A stretch of DNA of 64,000 nucleotides from Curtobacterium sp. BH-2-1-1 (lineage in GTDB: Bacteria > Actinomycetota > Actinomycetes > Actinomycetales > Microbacteriaceae). Each line of letters begins with the position of its first letter. Position 1 is the stretch's first letter. Below, in pieces: positions 6,860-16,509 of the stretch. The notes beneath the pieces are model-generated. The model was not told the origin of the DNA and did not search any database. It saw only the letters and a list, made by a program, of their open reading frames with translations. The stretch covers positions 62,001 to 126,000 of the forward strand of contig NZ_CP017580.1 of NCBI RefSeq assembly GCF_001806325.1. The letters run 5' to 3'. Position numbers and translations under genes: made by a program.

Positions 6860-9856
6860 TCAGGACCACTGGTCGCGGAGCACCGGCGCGGCCGTGGCGG
6901 CACCCGACGTCCGGCGGGCACGGACCAGCAGCACGAGCGACTCCGGCGAGTCGATCTCGTGCAGGCGGCACGGACCGACCCGGCGGCTCCAGTCGGCGGC
7001 GAACGCCTCGGCATCGGCACGGCGACGTCCCACGGCCGCCGGCACGGCGAAGTACCGGTCGCCCGGGGTGACCGCACGGGCCACGGCCAGGGCCACGACG
7101 AGCAACGGCGCCCGCCGCACGGTCGCGCGCTCGGTGCGGCTGACCTGCAGCAGGAAGCGCGGGGTCCGCACCGGGCCGAAGAACTCGGCGAGCGCGCCGG
7201 TGACGACGCGGCGGTCCTCGGGGCGTGCGCCGAGCACCTCCATCGTGAAGCTCTGCGGCACCTTCCCCGCCATCTGCGCGGTGACGCGGACGTCCCCCTC
7301 GCCGAACGCCGGGACCCGACCGGCCCGGTGCAGCGCGTCGACGACGACCCGGACGGCTCTGCGGTAGGCGCCGACGGTGCTGAACCGCTGGCGGAGGGCG
7401 AGGCCGAGCTGTCGGGCGACGGGCCAGACGAGCAGGACGGCGAGACCGATGACGACGAGGAGCCCGAGCACGCCGGGCACCGAGCCGAGCCGCCAGAGGG
7501 CGACGATGCCCCGGGCGGACTCGGCGAGCAGCCAGAGGACCGCGCCGAGGACGACGGCGAGCACGAACTCCGCGGTCGGTCCGGTACGGAACGGCTGCGT
7601 GCGTGGTTCCTCGACGACGGTCGCCGTGCTCTCGCGGTCGGCGTAGGGCTCGCCGACGCGCCAGGCGGCCCAGCTGTCGGCCCGGGTGGGGAGTTCGGCG
7701 GCGATGGTCTCGTCGAGGGCCCGAACGGTCTGCCGCTGGTCCTTCGCAACGAGTCCGGCGAGCCGGCGGGCCTGTCCGTCGGTGAGCGCGATCGACGTGC
7801 CGCGGACCACCTGCGCAGAGTCCGAGCGGAGCAGTCCCCAGATCTGTTCGTGCTTCCGGCGCATCCGGGAGACGTCCGGGGCGGCGTCGAGCGGGACGTC
7901 GGCCGGGACGACGGCGGTGACGGTCCAGTTGTGGGCGACCTTGCGGGGCCACGCCGGGTCGAGGCGGAGCGTGCGACCGCGGAGCTGCTGGGTCGCCGAC
8001 GAGGTCGCGACGGCGGTGAGGTCGATGAGCGTGTTCACGGCGGGGCAGTCCCAGCCCTCGCCGAGGAGGCCACGGGTACCGACGACGAGTCGGGTGGTGC
8101 CGTCCGTGAGCAGGGCGGAGACGGCGGCCAGCACGGCGGCCGATCCGGCACCGGGGGTCTCGACGCTGAGCACGTGCGGGTCGTCGGGCACCGGCTCCGT
8201 GCTGCAGGTCGTGCCGAGGCGCTGCTCGAGTGCGGGGAGCAGGACGTCGGCGTCCCGGGCGGCGATCCGGAGGTGGCGTGCGGTGACGAGCACGGGGCGC
8301 AGCGGCACGGGGTGGTCCTCCGTCGCGACCGTGGCGAAGGTCCGGAGTGCGCCCGCGGCGGGGACGGCGCTCCCCCGGGTGTTGCCGTGGGTGGCGTGGT
8401 CGGTCACCACGACGGCCCGGACCCGGTCGGCAGCGTCCTGGGAGAGTTCGAGGTGGAGCAGGTCGACGACGGCGCGGTCCTTCGCGGCGGAGGATGCGAG
8501 CACCGTGTCGATCGGGTCGCGGCTCCGTCGGACGCCGCGGTCGGTCAGGGTGAACCCGAAGTCCACGATCGAGCGCTTGATGCGCTGCCACTGCTCCGCG
8601 CGGTCGGGGTCGGGCAGCAGTCGGTCGAGGGCGTAGCGGGCGAGGACCCGGATCCGCCCCTCGGCGTCGGGGGCGCGTCGGACGTCGTCGGGCAGGAGCG
8701 CGAGCAGTGGGTGGTCGGGGCGGAACTCGGCGAGGGTGCGTGCGGCGGCCTCGGCGACGGGGAAGTCGGCGGCGAAGGCTGCGGCGAGTCGTTCCTCGGC
8801 GGTGGCGGGCCGTGTGCCGGGGTCCGGTCCGGGGACCGCGCCGGTGCTGGTCTCCGGTTGCAGCGTCGTCTCGAGCCAGTCGATCCCGTCGGGTTCGGCG
8901 AGCGAGCCGCGGATCAGCGCGGCGAGTCGGCGTTCGTGGTCGCGCAGGAAGGCGAGCTCGTCCGGGGTCGGCTCGACGAACCAGACGTGGTCGCGGTAGG
9001 GCGCGAGGTTGCCCTCCTTCACGACGGCGGGTGTCGGCACTTCGTGGTCGACGTCGCCGAGCAGTGCGGTGTAGGTGTCGTGGGCGTCGCGGTCGTCGGT
9101 GGACGGCAGGGTCGCGGTCAGGCCGATCACGACCGGTTCGCGGCCGGACGCGCGGATGCGGCCGATCAGGTAGGCGACCACCAGCGCCCAGTGGTCGAGG
9201 AGGTGGTGGCACTCGTCGAGGACGACGGTCTCGACGCCGTGTGCCACGAGCCGGTCGACGAGTGCGCGGGCGTTCGGGTGCAGGGCCTCGGCGAGGCGCT
9301 CGGGGTCCTCGCGCGCGAGCCGCTTCCGGATCGCGCGGGAACGGCGACGGACGCCCTTCCGGAACGCTGACGGGTTGCTGGTGCGGAGGTCGTCAATCCA
9401 CCGTGCCGCGGCCGCGGTCTCCCGTCCCCCGTCGACGAGTTCGCGACGCCAGTCCGCGGTGGCGAGGTCGGTGAGCGGACTGCCGGTGTCGAGGACGGAG
9501 AGCATCTGGTAGGTCAGCGCGGTGAGGTCGCCGGGGCGGTCCGGGTCCTCGGACACCGTCGCGTCGCCGTGCAGGGCCGACGCGGATCGGGCCCACTGCG
9601 CGCGGATCGTCGCGGTCGGCGCGAGCACGAGGGCGCGCGCACCGTGGCGTCCGGCGAGGAGCAGCCCGAGCAGGGTCTTGCCGGCGCCCGGCGGCGCGAC
9701 GACGTGGACGGGGTCGCCGGGTTCGACCGGCACCCGGTCGAGGACGTCGCGTTGGTACGTGCGCAGCGTGCCCTGGTAGCGCCAGCTGGCGAGCGGGAGC
9801 GTGCGGGCCCCCGGGCGGTCGTTCGTGCGGTCGTTCGTGCGTTCCCCCGTCGTCAC
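6860..9856 (-). CDS. DEAD/DEAH-box (SF2) helicase with two C-terminal membrane segments
   Basis: A 998-residue protein from GTG 9856, chosen because of GGGAG 9 nt upstream. N-terminal SF2 motor: Walker A PPGAGKTLLG (near residue 50), Walker B/motif II LDECHHLL (DECH box), motif III GLTATLPS, motif V region GTRGLLGEGWDCPAVN, motif VI QLRGRTLRLD (about residues 630-640). After the motor, residues about 763-820 hold two strongly hydrophobic stretches (FVLAVVLGAVLWLLAES and PGVLGLLVVIGLAVLLVW) joined by a short loop, then a ~175-residue soluble tail with no motif I know. Substrate unknown; related actinobacterial proteins are just called helicase family. Divergent from the DUF4383 gene. Confidence 0.88.
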   Translation of the reverse strand: MTTGERTNDRTNDRPGARTLPLASWRYQGTLRTYQRDVLDRVPVEPGDPVHVVAPPGAGKTLLGLLLAGRHGARALVLAPTATIRAQWARSASALHGDATVSEDPDRPGDLTALTYQMLSVLDTGSPLTDLATADWRRELVDGGRETAAAARWIDDLRTSNPSAFRKGVRRRSRAIRKRLAREDPERLAEALHPNARALVDRLVAHGVETVVLDECHHLLDHWALVVAYLIGRIRASGREPVVIGLTATLPSTDDRDAHDTYTALLGDVDHEVPTPAVVKEGNLAPYRDHVWFVEPTPDELAFLRDHERRLAALIRGSLAEPDGIDWLETTLQPETSTGAVPGPDPGTRPATAEERLAAAFAADFPVAEAAARTLAEFRPDHPLLALLPDDVRRAPDAEGRIRVLARYALDRLLPDPDRAEQWQRIKRSIVDFGFTLTDRGVRRSRDPIDTVLASSAAKDRAVVDLLHLELSQDAADRVRAVVVTDHATHGNTRGSAVPAAGALRTFATVATEDHPVPLRPVLVTARHLRIAARDADVLLPALEQRLGTTCSTEPVPDDPHVLSVETPGAGSAAVLAAVSALLTDGTTRLVVGTRGLLGEGWDCPAVNTLIDLTAVATSSATQQLRGRTLRLDPAWPRKVAHNWTVTAVVPADVPLDAAPDVSRMRRKHEQIWGLLRSDSAQVVRGTSIALTDGQARRLAGLVAKDQRQTVRALDETIAAELPTRADSWAAWRVGEPYADRESTATVVEEPRTQPFRTGPTAEFVLAVVLGAVLWLLAESARGIVALWRLGSVPGVLGLLVVIGLAVLLVWPVARQLGLALRQRFSTVGAYRRAVRVVVDALHRAGRVPAFGEGDVRVTAQMAGKVPQSFTMEVLGARPEDRRVVTGALAEFFGPVRTPRFLLQVSRTERATVRRAPLLVVALAVARAVTPGDRYFAVPAAVGRRRADAEAFAADWSRRVGPCRLHEIDSPESLVLLVRARRTSGAATAAPVLRDQWS

Positions 9857-9875
9857 CGTCCGAGTCTCCCACGGG

Positions 9876-9881
9876 TACCGT
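9876..9881 (+). promoter_or_regulatory. Possible -10 box of DUF4383 gene
   Basis: TACCGT, about 29 nt before the ATG at 9911, giving a short leader that carries the GAGGAGG Shine-Dalgarno (9897-9903). It lies inside the 54-bp divergent gap with the helicase gene. Confidence 0.4.
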
Positions 9882-9910
9882 CGCCAGCAGCCGAACGAGG
9901 AGGTTCCACC

Positions 9911-10369
9911 ATGTCCGACGTCACCACGTCCACCAACCGCTACGCGGGCTCGAGCATCCAGGCGATCGCACTCGTCGTCGGGGTCGTCTTCCTGCTCGTC
10001 GGGATCGCCGGGTTCGTCCCCGGGCTGACGACGGGCGACCTCGGCGGGGCGGGGCACGGCTCGATGGCGATGCTGCTCGGACTGTTCCAGGTGTCGGTGC
10101 TCCACAACGTCGTGCACCTGCTGTTCGGGGTCGTCGGACTGCTCGCGGCGCGGTACGCCACCGGGTCCCGCATGTACCTCGTGATCGGTGGCGTCGTCTA
10201 CTTCGTGCTGTGGGTGTACGGGCTGTTCACCGCCGGACACGACTTCGGGGCGAACTTCGTGCCGCTGAACTGGGCGGACAACTGGCTGCACCTGGTGCTG
10301 GCGATCGGGATGGTGGCGCTCGGCGTGGTCTTCCCGCGCGAGCGCCACACCGCCGTCACCGCGGGCTGA
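9911..10369 (+). CDS. DUF4383 four-helix membrane protein
   Basis: 152 residues with four predicted membrane helices: [56 protein letters not shown] and [17 protein letters not shown]. Histidine/asparagine-containing helices ([19 protein letters not shown]) are the DUF4383 hallmark. Function is unknown; the family is common in actinobacteria and often stress-inducible. The ATG is preceded 7 nt upstream by a perfect AGGAGG. Its 3' end overlaps the convergent kbl gene by 14 bp, leaving no room for a terminator. Confidence 0.85.
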   Translation: MSDVTTSTNRYAGSSIQAIALVVGVVFLLVGIAGFVPGLTTGDLGGAGHGSMAMLLGLFQVSVLHNVVHLLFGVVGLLAARYATGSRMYLVIGGVVYFVLWVYGLFTAGHDFGANFVPLNWADNWLHLVLAIGMVALGVVFPRERHTAVTAG

Positions 10370-11576
10370 CCGCGTCGCCGACCGGACCCGCGGCCGCTCG
10401 CGCCGCGGCCGCTCGGGCCTCGGTGAAGGCCGTCACGCACCGCCGGACCTGCTCCTCGGTGTGCGCCGCCGAGAGCTGCACCCGGATCCGTGCCCGGCCC
10501 TTCGGGACCACCGGGTAGCTGAACGCCGTCACGTAGATCCCGCGCGCCTGCATCTCGTCGGCGATCCGTGCGGTCAGGGCCGCGTCGTGGAACATCACCG
10601 GGACGATCGGGTGCTCCCCCGGCAACAGCTCGAACCCGGCGTCGGTCATGAGCGACCGGAAGCGTGCTGCGTTCGCCCGCAGCCGCTCGCGCGCGTCGTC
10701 CGACCGCTCGATGAGGTCGAGCGCTGCGACCGTCCCCGCGGCGATCACCGGCGCGAGCGAGTTCGAGAACAGGTACGGACGGGACCGCTGCCGCAGCAGG
10801 TCGACGATCTCCCGCCGGCTGGCGACGTACCCGCCGCTCGCACCCCCGAGTGCCTTGCCGAACGTGCCCGTGTACACGTCGACCCGGTCCGCGACGCCGC
10901 ACAGCTCGGGCGTCCCCCGGCCGTGCTCGCCGACGAACCCGACGGCGTGCGAATCGTCGACGATGACGAGGGCGTCGTACCGGTCCGCGAGGTCGCAGAT
11001 CTCGGCGAGCGGCGCGATCGAGCCGTCCATCGAGAAGACGCCGTCGGTGACGATCGCGCGGAACCGGGCGTCCCCGGCGGCGACGAGCTGCGCCTCGAGG
11101 TCCTGCACGTCGCGGTTCCGGTACCGGTACCGCTGCGCCTTCGACAGCCGCACGCCGTCGATGATCGAGGCGTGGTTCAGCTCGTCCGAGATGATCGCGT
11201 CCTCCGGCCCGAGGAGCACCTCGAACAGGCCGCCGTTCGCGTCGAAGCACGACGAGTACAGGATCGTGGCCTCGGTGCCGAGGAACGCCGACACGCGACG
11301 CTCGAGGTCGAGGTGGAGGTCCTGCGTGCCGCAGATGAACCGGACGCTCGCCATGCCGTAGCCCCACCGGTCGAGGGCGTCCTTCGCCGCGTCGACGAGG
11401 TCGGTGGAGTCGGCCAGCCCGAGGTAGTTGTTCGCGCAGAAGTTCAGCAGCGGAGCACCGTCGGCCTTGATCGCCGCACGCTGCGGACCGGCGATGCCGC
11501 GCTCCCGCTTCGTGAGCCCGGCGGCCTCGATGCCCGCCAGCTCGGCCGTCAGGTGGTCCTTGATCGCGCCGTACAT
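10356..11576 (-). CDS. kbl: Glycine C-acetyltransferase (2-amino-3-ketobutyrate CoA ligase)
   Basis: Second enzyme of threonine catabolism: cleaves 2-amino-3-ketobutyrate with CoA to glycine and acetyl-CoA. 406 residues, fold-type I PLP enzyme. The PLP lysine is K241 in [28 protein letters not shown] holds the cofactor Asp/His; [12 protein letters not shown] near residue 50 is the oxoamine-synthase N-terminal motif. Its ATG shares one base with the tdh stop (TGATG), so it is translated in series with tdh. The family also holds BioF/ALAS types, but the tdh neighbour decides for Kbl. Confidence 0.96.
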   Translation of the reverse strand: MYGAIKDHLTAELAGIEAAGLTKRERGIAGPQRAAIKADGAPLLNFCANNYLGLADSTDLVDAAKDALDRWGYGMASVRFICGTQDLHLDLERRVSAFLGTEATILYSSCFDANGGLFEVLLGPEDAIISDELNHASIIDGVRLSKAQRYRYRNRDVQDLEAQLVAAGDARFRAIVTDGVFSMDGSIAPLAEICDLADRYDALVIVDDSHAVGFVGEHGRGTPELCGVADRVDVYTGTFGKALGGASGGYVASRREIVDLLRQRSRPYLFSNSLAPVIAAGTVAALDLIERSDDARERLRANAARFRSLMTDAGFELLPGEHPIVPVMFHDAALTARIADEMQARGIYVTAFSYPVVPKGRARIRVQLSAAHTEEQVRRCVTAFTEARAAAARAAAGPVGDAVSPR

Positions 11577-12634
11577 CAGATCTCCGTCCAGTCGATGACG
11601 ACCTTGCCGCCGTCCGCGCTCGCCGCTGCGGCGAACGCTGCCTCCCAGTCACGCGCCGCGAAGCGCCCCGAGACGATCGAGGCGATGCGGTCGCGCAGCA
11701 CCTCGCTCGTCTGCAGCATCGAGCTCATGGTCTGCCACGTCTCGAACATCTCGCGGCCGTAGATGCCCTTGACCGTGAGCATGTGCGTCACGACCTTGCC
11801 CCAGTCGACCGCGATCTCGCCGGTCGGCAGTCCGAGCATGGCGATCCGCCCGCCGTGGTTCATGTTGTCGACCATCGCCGGGAGGGCGGTCGGGGCGCCG
11901 GACATCTCGAAGCCGACGTCGAACCCCTCGCGCATGCCGAGCTGCTCCTGCGCCGCACGGATCGGGTCACCGGCGGCACCGACGTCGACGCCGAGGTCGG
12001 CGCCCATCGCCTCGGCCATCCGCAGTCGGTTCGCGCTGACGTCCGTGCCGACCACGAACCGGGCACCGGCGTGCCGAGCGACCGCGATCGCCATGAGGCC
12101 GATCGGCCCGCACCCGGTGACGAGCACGTCCTCGCCGACGACGGGGGACGCGAGCGCCGTGTGGACCGCGTTGCCGAGCGGGTCGAACAGGGCGCCGACC
12201 TCGGGGTCGACGTCGGCGTGGTGCACCCACACGTTCGCGCCGGGCAGCGTCAGGTACTCCGCGAAGGCGCCGTCCCGCTGCACGCCGAGGCCCTTCGTGC
12301 GGATGCACATCTGGCGTCGGCCAGCCCGGCAGTTCCGGCACGTGCCGCACACGATGTGGCCCTCGCCGGAGACCCGGTCCCCGACCGCGACGTCACGCAC
12401 GGCGGAGCCGACCTCGACCACCTCGCCGAAGAACTCGTGTCCGGGGACCAGCGGGGCCGTGACCGCCGAGGCCGCCCAGTCGTCCCACCGCCGGATGTGC
12501 AGGTCGGTCCCGCAGATCCCGGTGCGGAGGACCCGGATGAGGACCTCGTCCTCCGTCGGGACCGGTACCGGCCGCTCGGTCATGATCAGTCCCGGAGCTG
12601 CGTCCGGCTTGTACAGCGCCCTCATCGGCGTCAT
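11576..12634 (-). CDS. tdh: L-threonine 3-dehydrogenase
   Basis: NAD-dependent, zinc medium-chain dehydrogenase that oxidises threonine to 2-amino-3-ketobutyrate for Kbl. 352 residues. Catalytic zinc ligands C41 (GICGTDLH) and H66/E67 (PGHEFFGE); structural zinc cysteines C96, C99, C102, C110; Rossmann loop [16 protein letters not shown]-terminal [11 protein letters not shown] is typical of Tdh. The ATG at 12634 has AGGTGA 5 nt upstream; a second ATG at 12625 is possible. First gene of a tdh-kbl operon that gives glycine and acetyl-CoA, and also C1 units if glycine cleavage exists elsewhere. Confidence 0.95.
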   Translation of the reverse strand: MTPMRALYKPDAAPGLIMTERPVPVPTEDEVLIRVLRTGICGTDLHIRRWDDWAASAVTAPLVPGHEFFGEVVEVGSAVRDVAVGDRVSGEGHIVCGTCRNCRAGRRQMCIRTKGLGVQRDGAFAEYLTLPGANVWVHHADVDPEVGALFDPLGNAVHTALASPVVGEDVLVTGCGPIGLMAIAVARHAGARFVVGTDVSANRLRMAEAMGADLGVDVGAAGDPIRAAQEQLGMREGFDVGFEMSGAPTALPAMVDNMNHGGRIAMLGLPTGEIAVDWGKVVTHMLTVKGIYGREMFETWQTMSSMLQTSEVLRDRIASIVSGRFAARDWEAAFAAAASADGGKVVIDWTEI

Positions 12635-12765
12635 CCGCGTCACCTCGTCGTGCGTGATGTGTGTCGTCGGCGGCTCGTGACCGCCGTCGTCCACCCTGGC
12701 ACAGGTCGCGCGAGTGGGCCGCGCATGTCGCATGCACGGCGTGGGTCCGGGCGCGCGGGGCGGCC

Positions 12766-12832
12766 GGTGCGTGCGCATGCGTCGACAGAACACCCGTCGA
12801 TCGACGGGCGGAACGTCGGAACATGCGCGCGC
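12766..12832. repeat. Tandem palindromic repeat, copy 1
   Basis: 67 bp, 64/67 identical to copy 2 (period 71 bp). The centre is the perfect 16-bp palindrome CCCGTCGATCGACGGG (12793-12808); outward the arms keep pairing through CGAC/GTCG and GCGCATG/CATGCGC, giving roughly 23 of 32 paired positions, so each copy can fold into one long imperfect hairpin. Contains GTTCCGACGTTCC on the minus strand. Confidence 0.85.
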
Positions 12833-12836
12833 AGAC

Positions 12837-12903
12837 GGTGCGTGCGCATGTGGCGACAGAACACGCGTCGATCGACGGGCGGAACGTCGGAACATGCGCG
12901 CGC
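12837..12903. repeat. Tandem palindromic repeat, copy 2
   Basis: Second copy, separated from the first by 4 bp. It differs at three positions (TGG for CGT in the left arm; G for C beside the centre), which shortens the central perfect palindrome to CGTCGATCGACG but leaves the outer arms intact. Confidence 0.85.
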
Positions 12904-12968
12904 GGGCAACGCGCGGCACGCGACAGGCGCCCTGGAGGCACGGCGCACGACCGGCCCGACGGCCCGCG

Positions 12969-12998
12969 CCCGGCAGCGCGCGGCAGCGCGCGGCCGGG
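12969..12998 (-). terminator. Hairpin directly after priA stop
   Basis: CCCGGC (12969-12974) pairs with GCCGGG (12993-12998), and inside GCGCGC (12976-12981) pairs with GCGCGC (12986-12991) around a GGCA loop. It abuts the priA stop codon and has no U-tract; probably a U-less actinobacterial terminator. Confidence 0.55.
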
Positions 12999-14981
12999 TC
13001 AGACCTCGCTGAAGGGCTCCGCGTCGTCGAGCCGCACCCGGAGCGCCGGCGCCGCCCGACGTCGGTTCCCCCCGGGCAGCACCCGCCGCGTGGACGCACG
13101 CCGGATCACCTCGGCCTTGAGGGTCGCCGCCACCTCGGCACCGTGCGCGTACGGGAAGCGCACGATCGCACGGACGGTTCCCGGGAGTGCGTCGTCCTCG
13201 ACGGGTACCGGACCGAGCACGGGGCCGACCGTGAGACCGTCGAGCGCCTCGACCGCGGCCGTCACCGCCTCGTCCGTGCCCGTCAGCGTCGCGACCCGCA
13301 CGGCCGGTGGGAAGTGCAGCTCACGGCGGTCGGCGAGCTCGTCGTGCGCCGGACCGTCGAGCCGCCACAGCGCCATGGCCGTCGCGAGCTTCCCGCCGAT
13401 GCCCACGAGGTACGCCTCGGCGCCCGGGGCTCCCTTGGTGGCGGCGTTCGTCCAGAAGCGCAGCACGTCCTCCTGCACGCGGAGCCCCTCGCGCGCGAGC
13501 ATCCGCTCCCCGTCGAGCAGGAGTACGCACGCGTACCCGCCCGGGACGCTCGGCTCGGCACCGCGCGTCGCGACCACGACCGAGGGGCGCGCCGGGACCT
13601 CGTCGAGCGGACGGGAGCCGTCGGCGACCACGATGCGGGTGCCCGGGAACGCCCGGCCGAGCTCGTCAGCGGTGCGCTGCGCCCCCTGCCCGACCGGCTT
13701 CACCGTGCCGTTGCCGCACGTCGGGCAGCGGAACCCGACCGCCAGCGCGCCGCAGAACCGGCACTGCGGCGTCGCACCCCGGTGCGGGCTGCCGAGCGGA
13801 CCGCCGCAGATCCGACAGTGCGCGCGCTCACCGCACTCGGCGCAGACGAGTCCGGTGCCGAACCCCGGACTGGCGACCTGCACGAGGACGGCTCCGTGCT
13901 GGCTGGCCTCGCGCGCGGCACGCCACGCCGAGCTCGGGATGCGGGCCTGTGCCGCGTACCCCTCGGCACCGGTCTGCTGGACGGTCGGGATGACCTTGGG
14001 TGTCTTCGCCCGGTACGGCGTGACCTCCTGCAGCCAGTGCAGCTCGACGAGCCGTTGCACGTCGGTGCTCCGGGCGTGCGACAGGAACAGCAGCGCGGCC
14101 CCGGACTGCGCGGCCCGGACGAGGGCGACGTCCCGGGTGTGCACGTACGGGGCACGTGGCTCGATGAACGAGGCGTCCCCGTCGTCCCACATGGCGATCA
14201 GTCCGAGCTCGGTCGCCGGCGCGTACACCGCCGTGCGGTTGCCGATCGCGACGACCGCGTGGGTCCTCGCCTGCAGCAGGGCCTTCGCCCGCTGCCCGTT
14301 CGTCTGCTTGGCGTCGAACCGGACGACCCGTTCCGGCGGCAGCACCGCGAGGAGTGCACGCTCGAGGTCGGTGACGTCGCGGAAGTCCGGCACCGCGATC
14401 ACGGCCGACTGCTCCGCGGCGACCGTGTGCGCGGCCGCCTGGGCGAGCGTGGCGGCCCATCCGGGGACCCAGACCGGCGCGTCGGCGGCACCGAGCGCTG
14501 TCGGGTGGGGGACGGCGGCGACCGCAGCGCGACCGTGGTCGGCGACCAGCGCCTCCAGGACGCCGTCGGCGTAGCCGGTGACGGGCGGCGGCTCGACTGT
14601 CGGCGGCGACCACGCGGTGTCGCGGGCCAGCCAGGCCTTCTCGGCACGGACCTGGCGCGTCGGCACGGCGAGCCGGAGCACGTCGGACGCCACCCCCGCG
14701 GCACGGTCGGCCACGGCGCGCGCGAGCGACCAGATCTCCGGCGCGAGGACCGGCACCGGGGAGACGACCGTCTCGATGGCACTGAGCTCGCCCGGGTACT
14801 CACCCTCGGTGACGATCTCGACCACGTAGGCGTCGGACATGCGCGCACCGGTGCGGAGCGGCACCTTGACACGCACCCCCGGCACGCAGTCGTCCTCGAG
14901 CCCGTCCGGCACCCGGTAGTCGAACAGACGGTCCAACTGCGGGAGCGGCGAGTCGAGGACGACGCGCGCGACGGTGGTCAC
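12999..14981 (-). CDS. priA: Primosomal protein N' (PriA), actinobacterial type without helicase motifs
   Basis: Replication-restart factor homologue, 660 residues. Retained: the N-terminal 3'-DNA-binding domain ([22 protein letters not shown]) and the zinc-binding cysteines in [15 protein letters not shown] and [19 protein letters not shown]. Missing: any GxGKT Walker A; the DEEH position reads WDDGDASF, and the region of the last helicase motifs reads VVATRGAEP. This matches the known actinobacterial PriA that lacks detectable ATPase motifs and probably acts only as a structural or loading factor. Start is GTG/ATG at 14981, 9 nt after metK; last gene of the pyr-gmk-metK unit. Confidence 0.92.
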   Translation of the reverse strand: MTTVARVVLDSPLPQLDRLFDYRVPDGLEDDCVPGVRVKVPLRTGARMSDAYVVEIVTEGEYPGELSAIETVVSPVPVLAPEIWSLARAVADRAAGVASDVLRLAVPTRQVRAEKAWLARDTAWSPPTVEPPPVTGYADGVLEALVADHGRAAVAAVPHPTALGAADAPVWVPGWAATLAQAAAHTVAAEQSAVIAVPDFRDVTDLERALLAVLPPERVVRFDAKQTNGQRAKALLQARTHAVVAIGNRTAVYAPATELGLIAMWDDGDASFIEPRAPYVHTRDVALVRAAQSGAALLFLSHARSTDVQRLVELHWLQEVTPYRAKTPKVIPTVQQTGAEGYAAQARIPSSAWRAAREASQHGAVLVQVASPGFGTGLVCAECGERAHCRICGGPLGSPHRGATPQCRFCGALAVGFRCPTCGNGTVKPVGQGAQRTADELGRAFPGTRIVVADGSRPLDEVPARPSVVVATRGAEPSVPGGYACVLLLDGERMLAREGLRVQEDVLRFWTNAATKGAPGAEAYLVGIGGKLATAMALWRLDGPAHDELADRRELHFPPAVRVATLTGTDEAVTAAVEALDGLTVGPVLGPVPVEDDALPGTVRAIVRFPYAHGAEVAATLKAEVIRRASTRRVLPGGNRRRAAPALRVRLDDAEPFSEV

Positions 14982-14990
14982 GCCGAGGCC

Positions 14991-16205
14991 TCAGACGGCA
15001 GCGGCGACGAGTCCTGCGGCGGCGCGGAGTTCCTCGACGCGGTCGAGCTGCTCCCAGGTGAACCCGGGGAGCTCGCGGCCGAAGTGCCCGTACGTCGCGG
15101 TCTTCGCGTAGATCGGACGGAGCAGGTCGAGGTCGCGGATGATCGCGGCCGGCCGGAGGTCGAAGACCTGCAGGATCGCGGCCTCGATCGTGGCGTCGTC
15201 GACGTGTCCGGTGCCGAACGACTCGACGTAGAGCCCGACGGGCTTCGCGCGGCCGATCGCGTAGGCGACCTGCACCTCGAGCCGGTCGGCGAGGCCCGCG
15301 GCGACCGCGTTCTTCGCGACCCAGCGCAGCGCGTAGGCGGCCGAGCGGTCGACCTTCGAGGGGTCCTTGCCGCTGAAGGCGCCGCCACCGTGGCGGGAGG
15401 CACCGCCGTAGGTGTCGACGATGACCTTGCGTCCGGTGAGGCCGGCGTCGCCCTGGGGGCCGCCGATCTCGAACCGGCCGGTCGGGTTCACGATGACGTC
15501 GACGTGCGACGAGTCGAGGTCGACCTGGGCGAGCACCGGACGGATCACGTGCTCGGTCACCGCGGCGGTGAGCTCGTCGAGCGTGACGGACGGCGAGTGC
15601 TGCGTGGAGAGCACGACGGTCTCGACGGTCTTCGGCACCACGCCGTCATACCCGACCGTGACCTGGGTCTTGCCGTCGGGACGCAGGAACGACAGCTCGC
15701 CGGACTTGCGGACCGCGGCCAGCCGCTCGGCCAGGCGGTGCGCCAGCCAGATCGCGACCGGCATGTACTCGGGGGTCTCGTTCGTCGCGAAGCCGAACAT
15801 GATCCCCTGGTCGCCGGCGCCCTGGCGGTCGAGCGGGTCCACGCCGGCGCCGGAGCGCGCGTCGAGGGACTCGTCGACACCCTGGGCGATGTCGGGAGAC
15901 TGCGCACCGATCGAGACCTCGACGCCGCAGGTGTGGCCGTCGAAGGAGACCTCGGACGAGTTGTAGCCGATGCCCGTGATGACGTCACGGACGAGCTTCG
16001 GGATCTCGACGTAGCCCGAGGTCGTGACCTCGCCGGCGACGTGCACGAGTCCGGTGGTGACCATCGTCTCCACCGCGACGCGTGCGTGCGGGTCGACGGT
16101 CAACAGCGCGTCGAGGATCGTGTCCGAGATCTGGTCGCAGATCTTGTCGGGGTGCCCCTCCGTCACCGACTCGGACGTGAAGAGGCGCAGGCTGCTGCTG
16201 GTCAC
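14991..16205 (-). CDS. metK: S-adenosylmethionine synthetase
   Basis: Makes SAM from methionine and ATP; cytosolic tetramer. 404 residues, family length. Motifs: [20 protein letters not shown] (substrate and metal site), [20 protein letters not shown] (methionine/ATP site), and [19 protein letters not shown] (the P-loop-like hexapeptide region). Starts at 16205, 5 nt after the rpoZ stop, with priA 9 nt downstream, so it is inside a tight operon. No anomaly seen. Confidence 0.97.
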   Translation of the reverse strand: MTSSSLRLFTSESVTEGHPDKICDQISDTILDALLTVDPHARVAVETMVTTGLVHVAGEVTTSGYVEIPKLVRDVITGIGYNSSEVSFDGHTCGVEVSIGAQSPDIAQGVDESLDARSGAGVDPLDRQGAGDQGIMFGFATNETPEYMPVAIWLAHRLAERLAAVRKSGELSFLRPDGKTQVTVGYDGVVPKTVETVVLSTQHSPSVTLDELTAAVTEHVIRPVLAQVDLDSSHVDVIVNPTGRFEIGGPQGDAGLTGRKVIVDTYGGASRHGGGAFSGKDPSKVDRSAAYALRWVAKNAVAAGLADRLEVQVAYAIGRAKPVGLYVESFGTGHVDDATIEAAILQVFDLRPAAIIRDLDLLRPIYAKTATYGHFGRELPGFTWEQLDRVEELRAAAGLVAAAV

Positions 16206-16210
16206 CGCGG

Positions 16211-16474
16211 TCAGTCGGTGGGCTGCTGCTGCTTGGTGACGGTGAGCTTGTCCTCGTTGATCTCGTGCAGTGCGACGGACAGCGGCTTGTCGTCGATCGT
16301 CGAGTCGACCAGCGGGCCGACGTTGTCGAACAGCGAACCCTCGTGCAGGTCGGCGTAGTAGTCGTTGATCTGTCGCGCGCGCTTCGAGGCGAAGATGACG
16401 AGCGCGTACTTCGACTCCACCTTGGCGAGCAGGTCGTCGATGGGCGGGTCGATGATGCCCTGGGGGTTGGCCAT
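16211..16474 (-). CDS. rpoZ: DNA-directed RNA polymerase omega subunit
   Basis: 87-residue omega subunit that stabilises the beta' subunit. The conserved core is [35 protein letters not shown] split over residues 6-40, with the C-terminal [14 protein letters not shown] helix and a short Gln-rich end. The ATG at 16474 has a GGAGA Shine-Dalgarno about 5 nt upstream. It sits between gmk and metK, the usual actinobacterial position. Confidence 0.96.
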   Translation of the reverse strand: MANPQGIIDPPIDDLLAKVESKYALVIFASKRARQINDYYADLHEGSLFDNVGPLVDSTIDDKPLSVALHEINEDKLTVTKQQQPTD

Positions 16475-16509
16475 GGTGTCTCCAGTCGACGGAACGGGGG
16501 GACGCCCGG

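Larger units (their letters stand above)
12635..12998. other. 364-bp intergenic region between priA and tdh with repeats
   Basis: The only gene-free stretch above 300 bp. It contains, from tdh outward, the tdh Shine-Dalgarno and presumed promoter (12635-12760; no clear boxes seen), two tandem 67-bp palindromic repeats (12766-12903), a GGAGGCACGG element (near 12934-12943) and a GC-only hairpin touching the priA stop (12969-12998). Frames reading through it give only Arg/Ala/His-rich low-complexity translations; I see no gene. Confidence 0.7.

Noticed and set aside
6413..9370. 985-residue plus-strand frame
   Set aside because: Antisense to fmt and the helicase; low-complexity Arg/Gly/Val composition.
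9857..10348. N-terminal extension of the helicase frame
   Set aside because: Antisense to the DUF4383 gene; GTG 9856 has a good Shine-Dalgarno and leads directly into family-like sequence.
12766..12903. CRISPR-like direct repeats
   Set aside because: Only two copies, 67 bp each with 4 bp between and no cas genes; better described as tandem palindromes.
12714..16358. 1214-residue plus-strand frame across priA and metK
   Set aside because: Antisense to two well-supported genes and starts in the repeat region; no domain seen.
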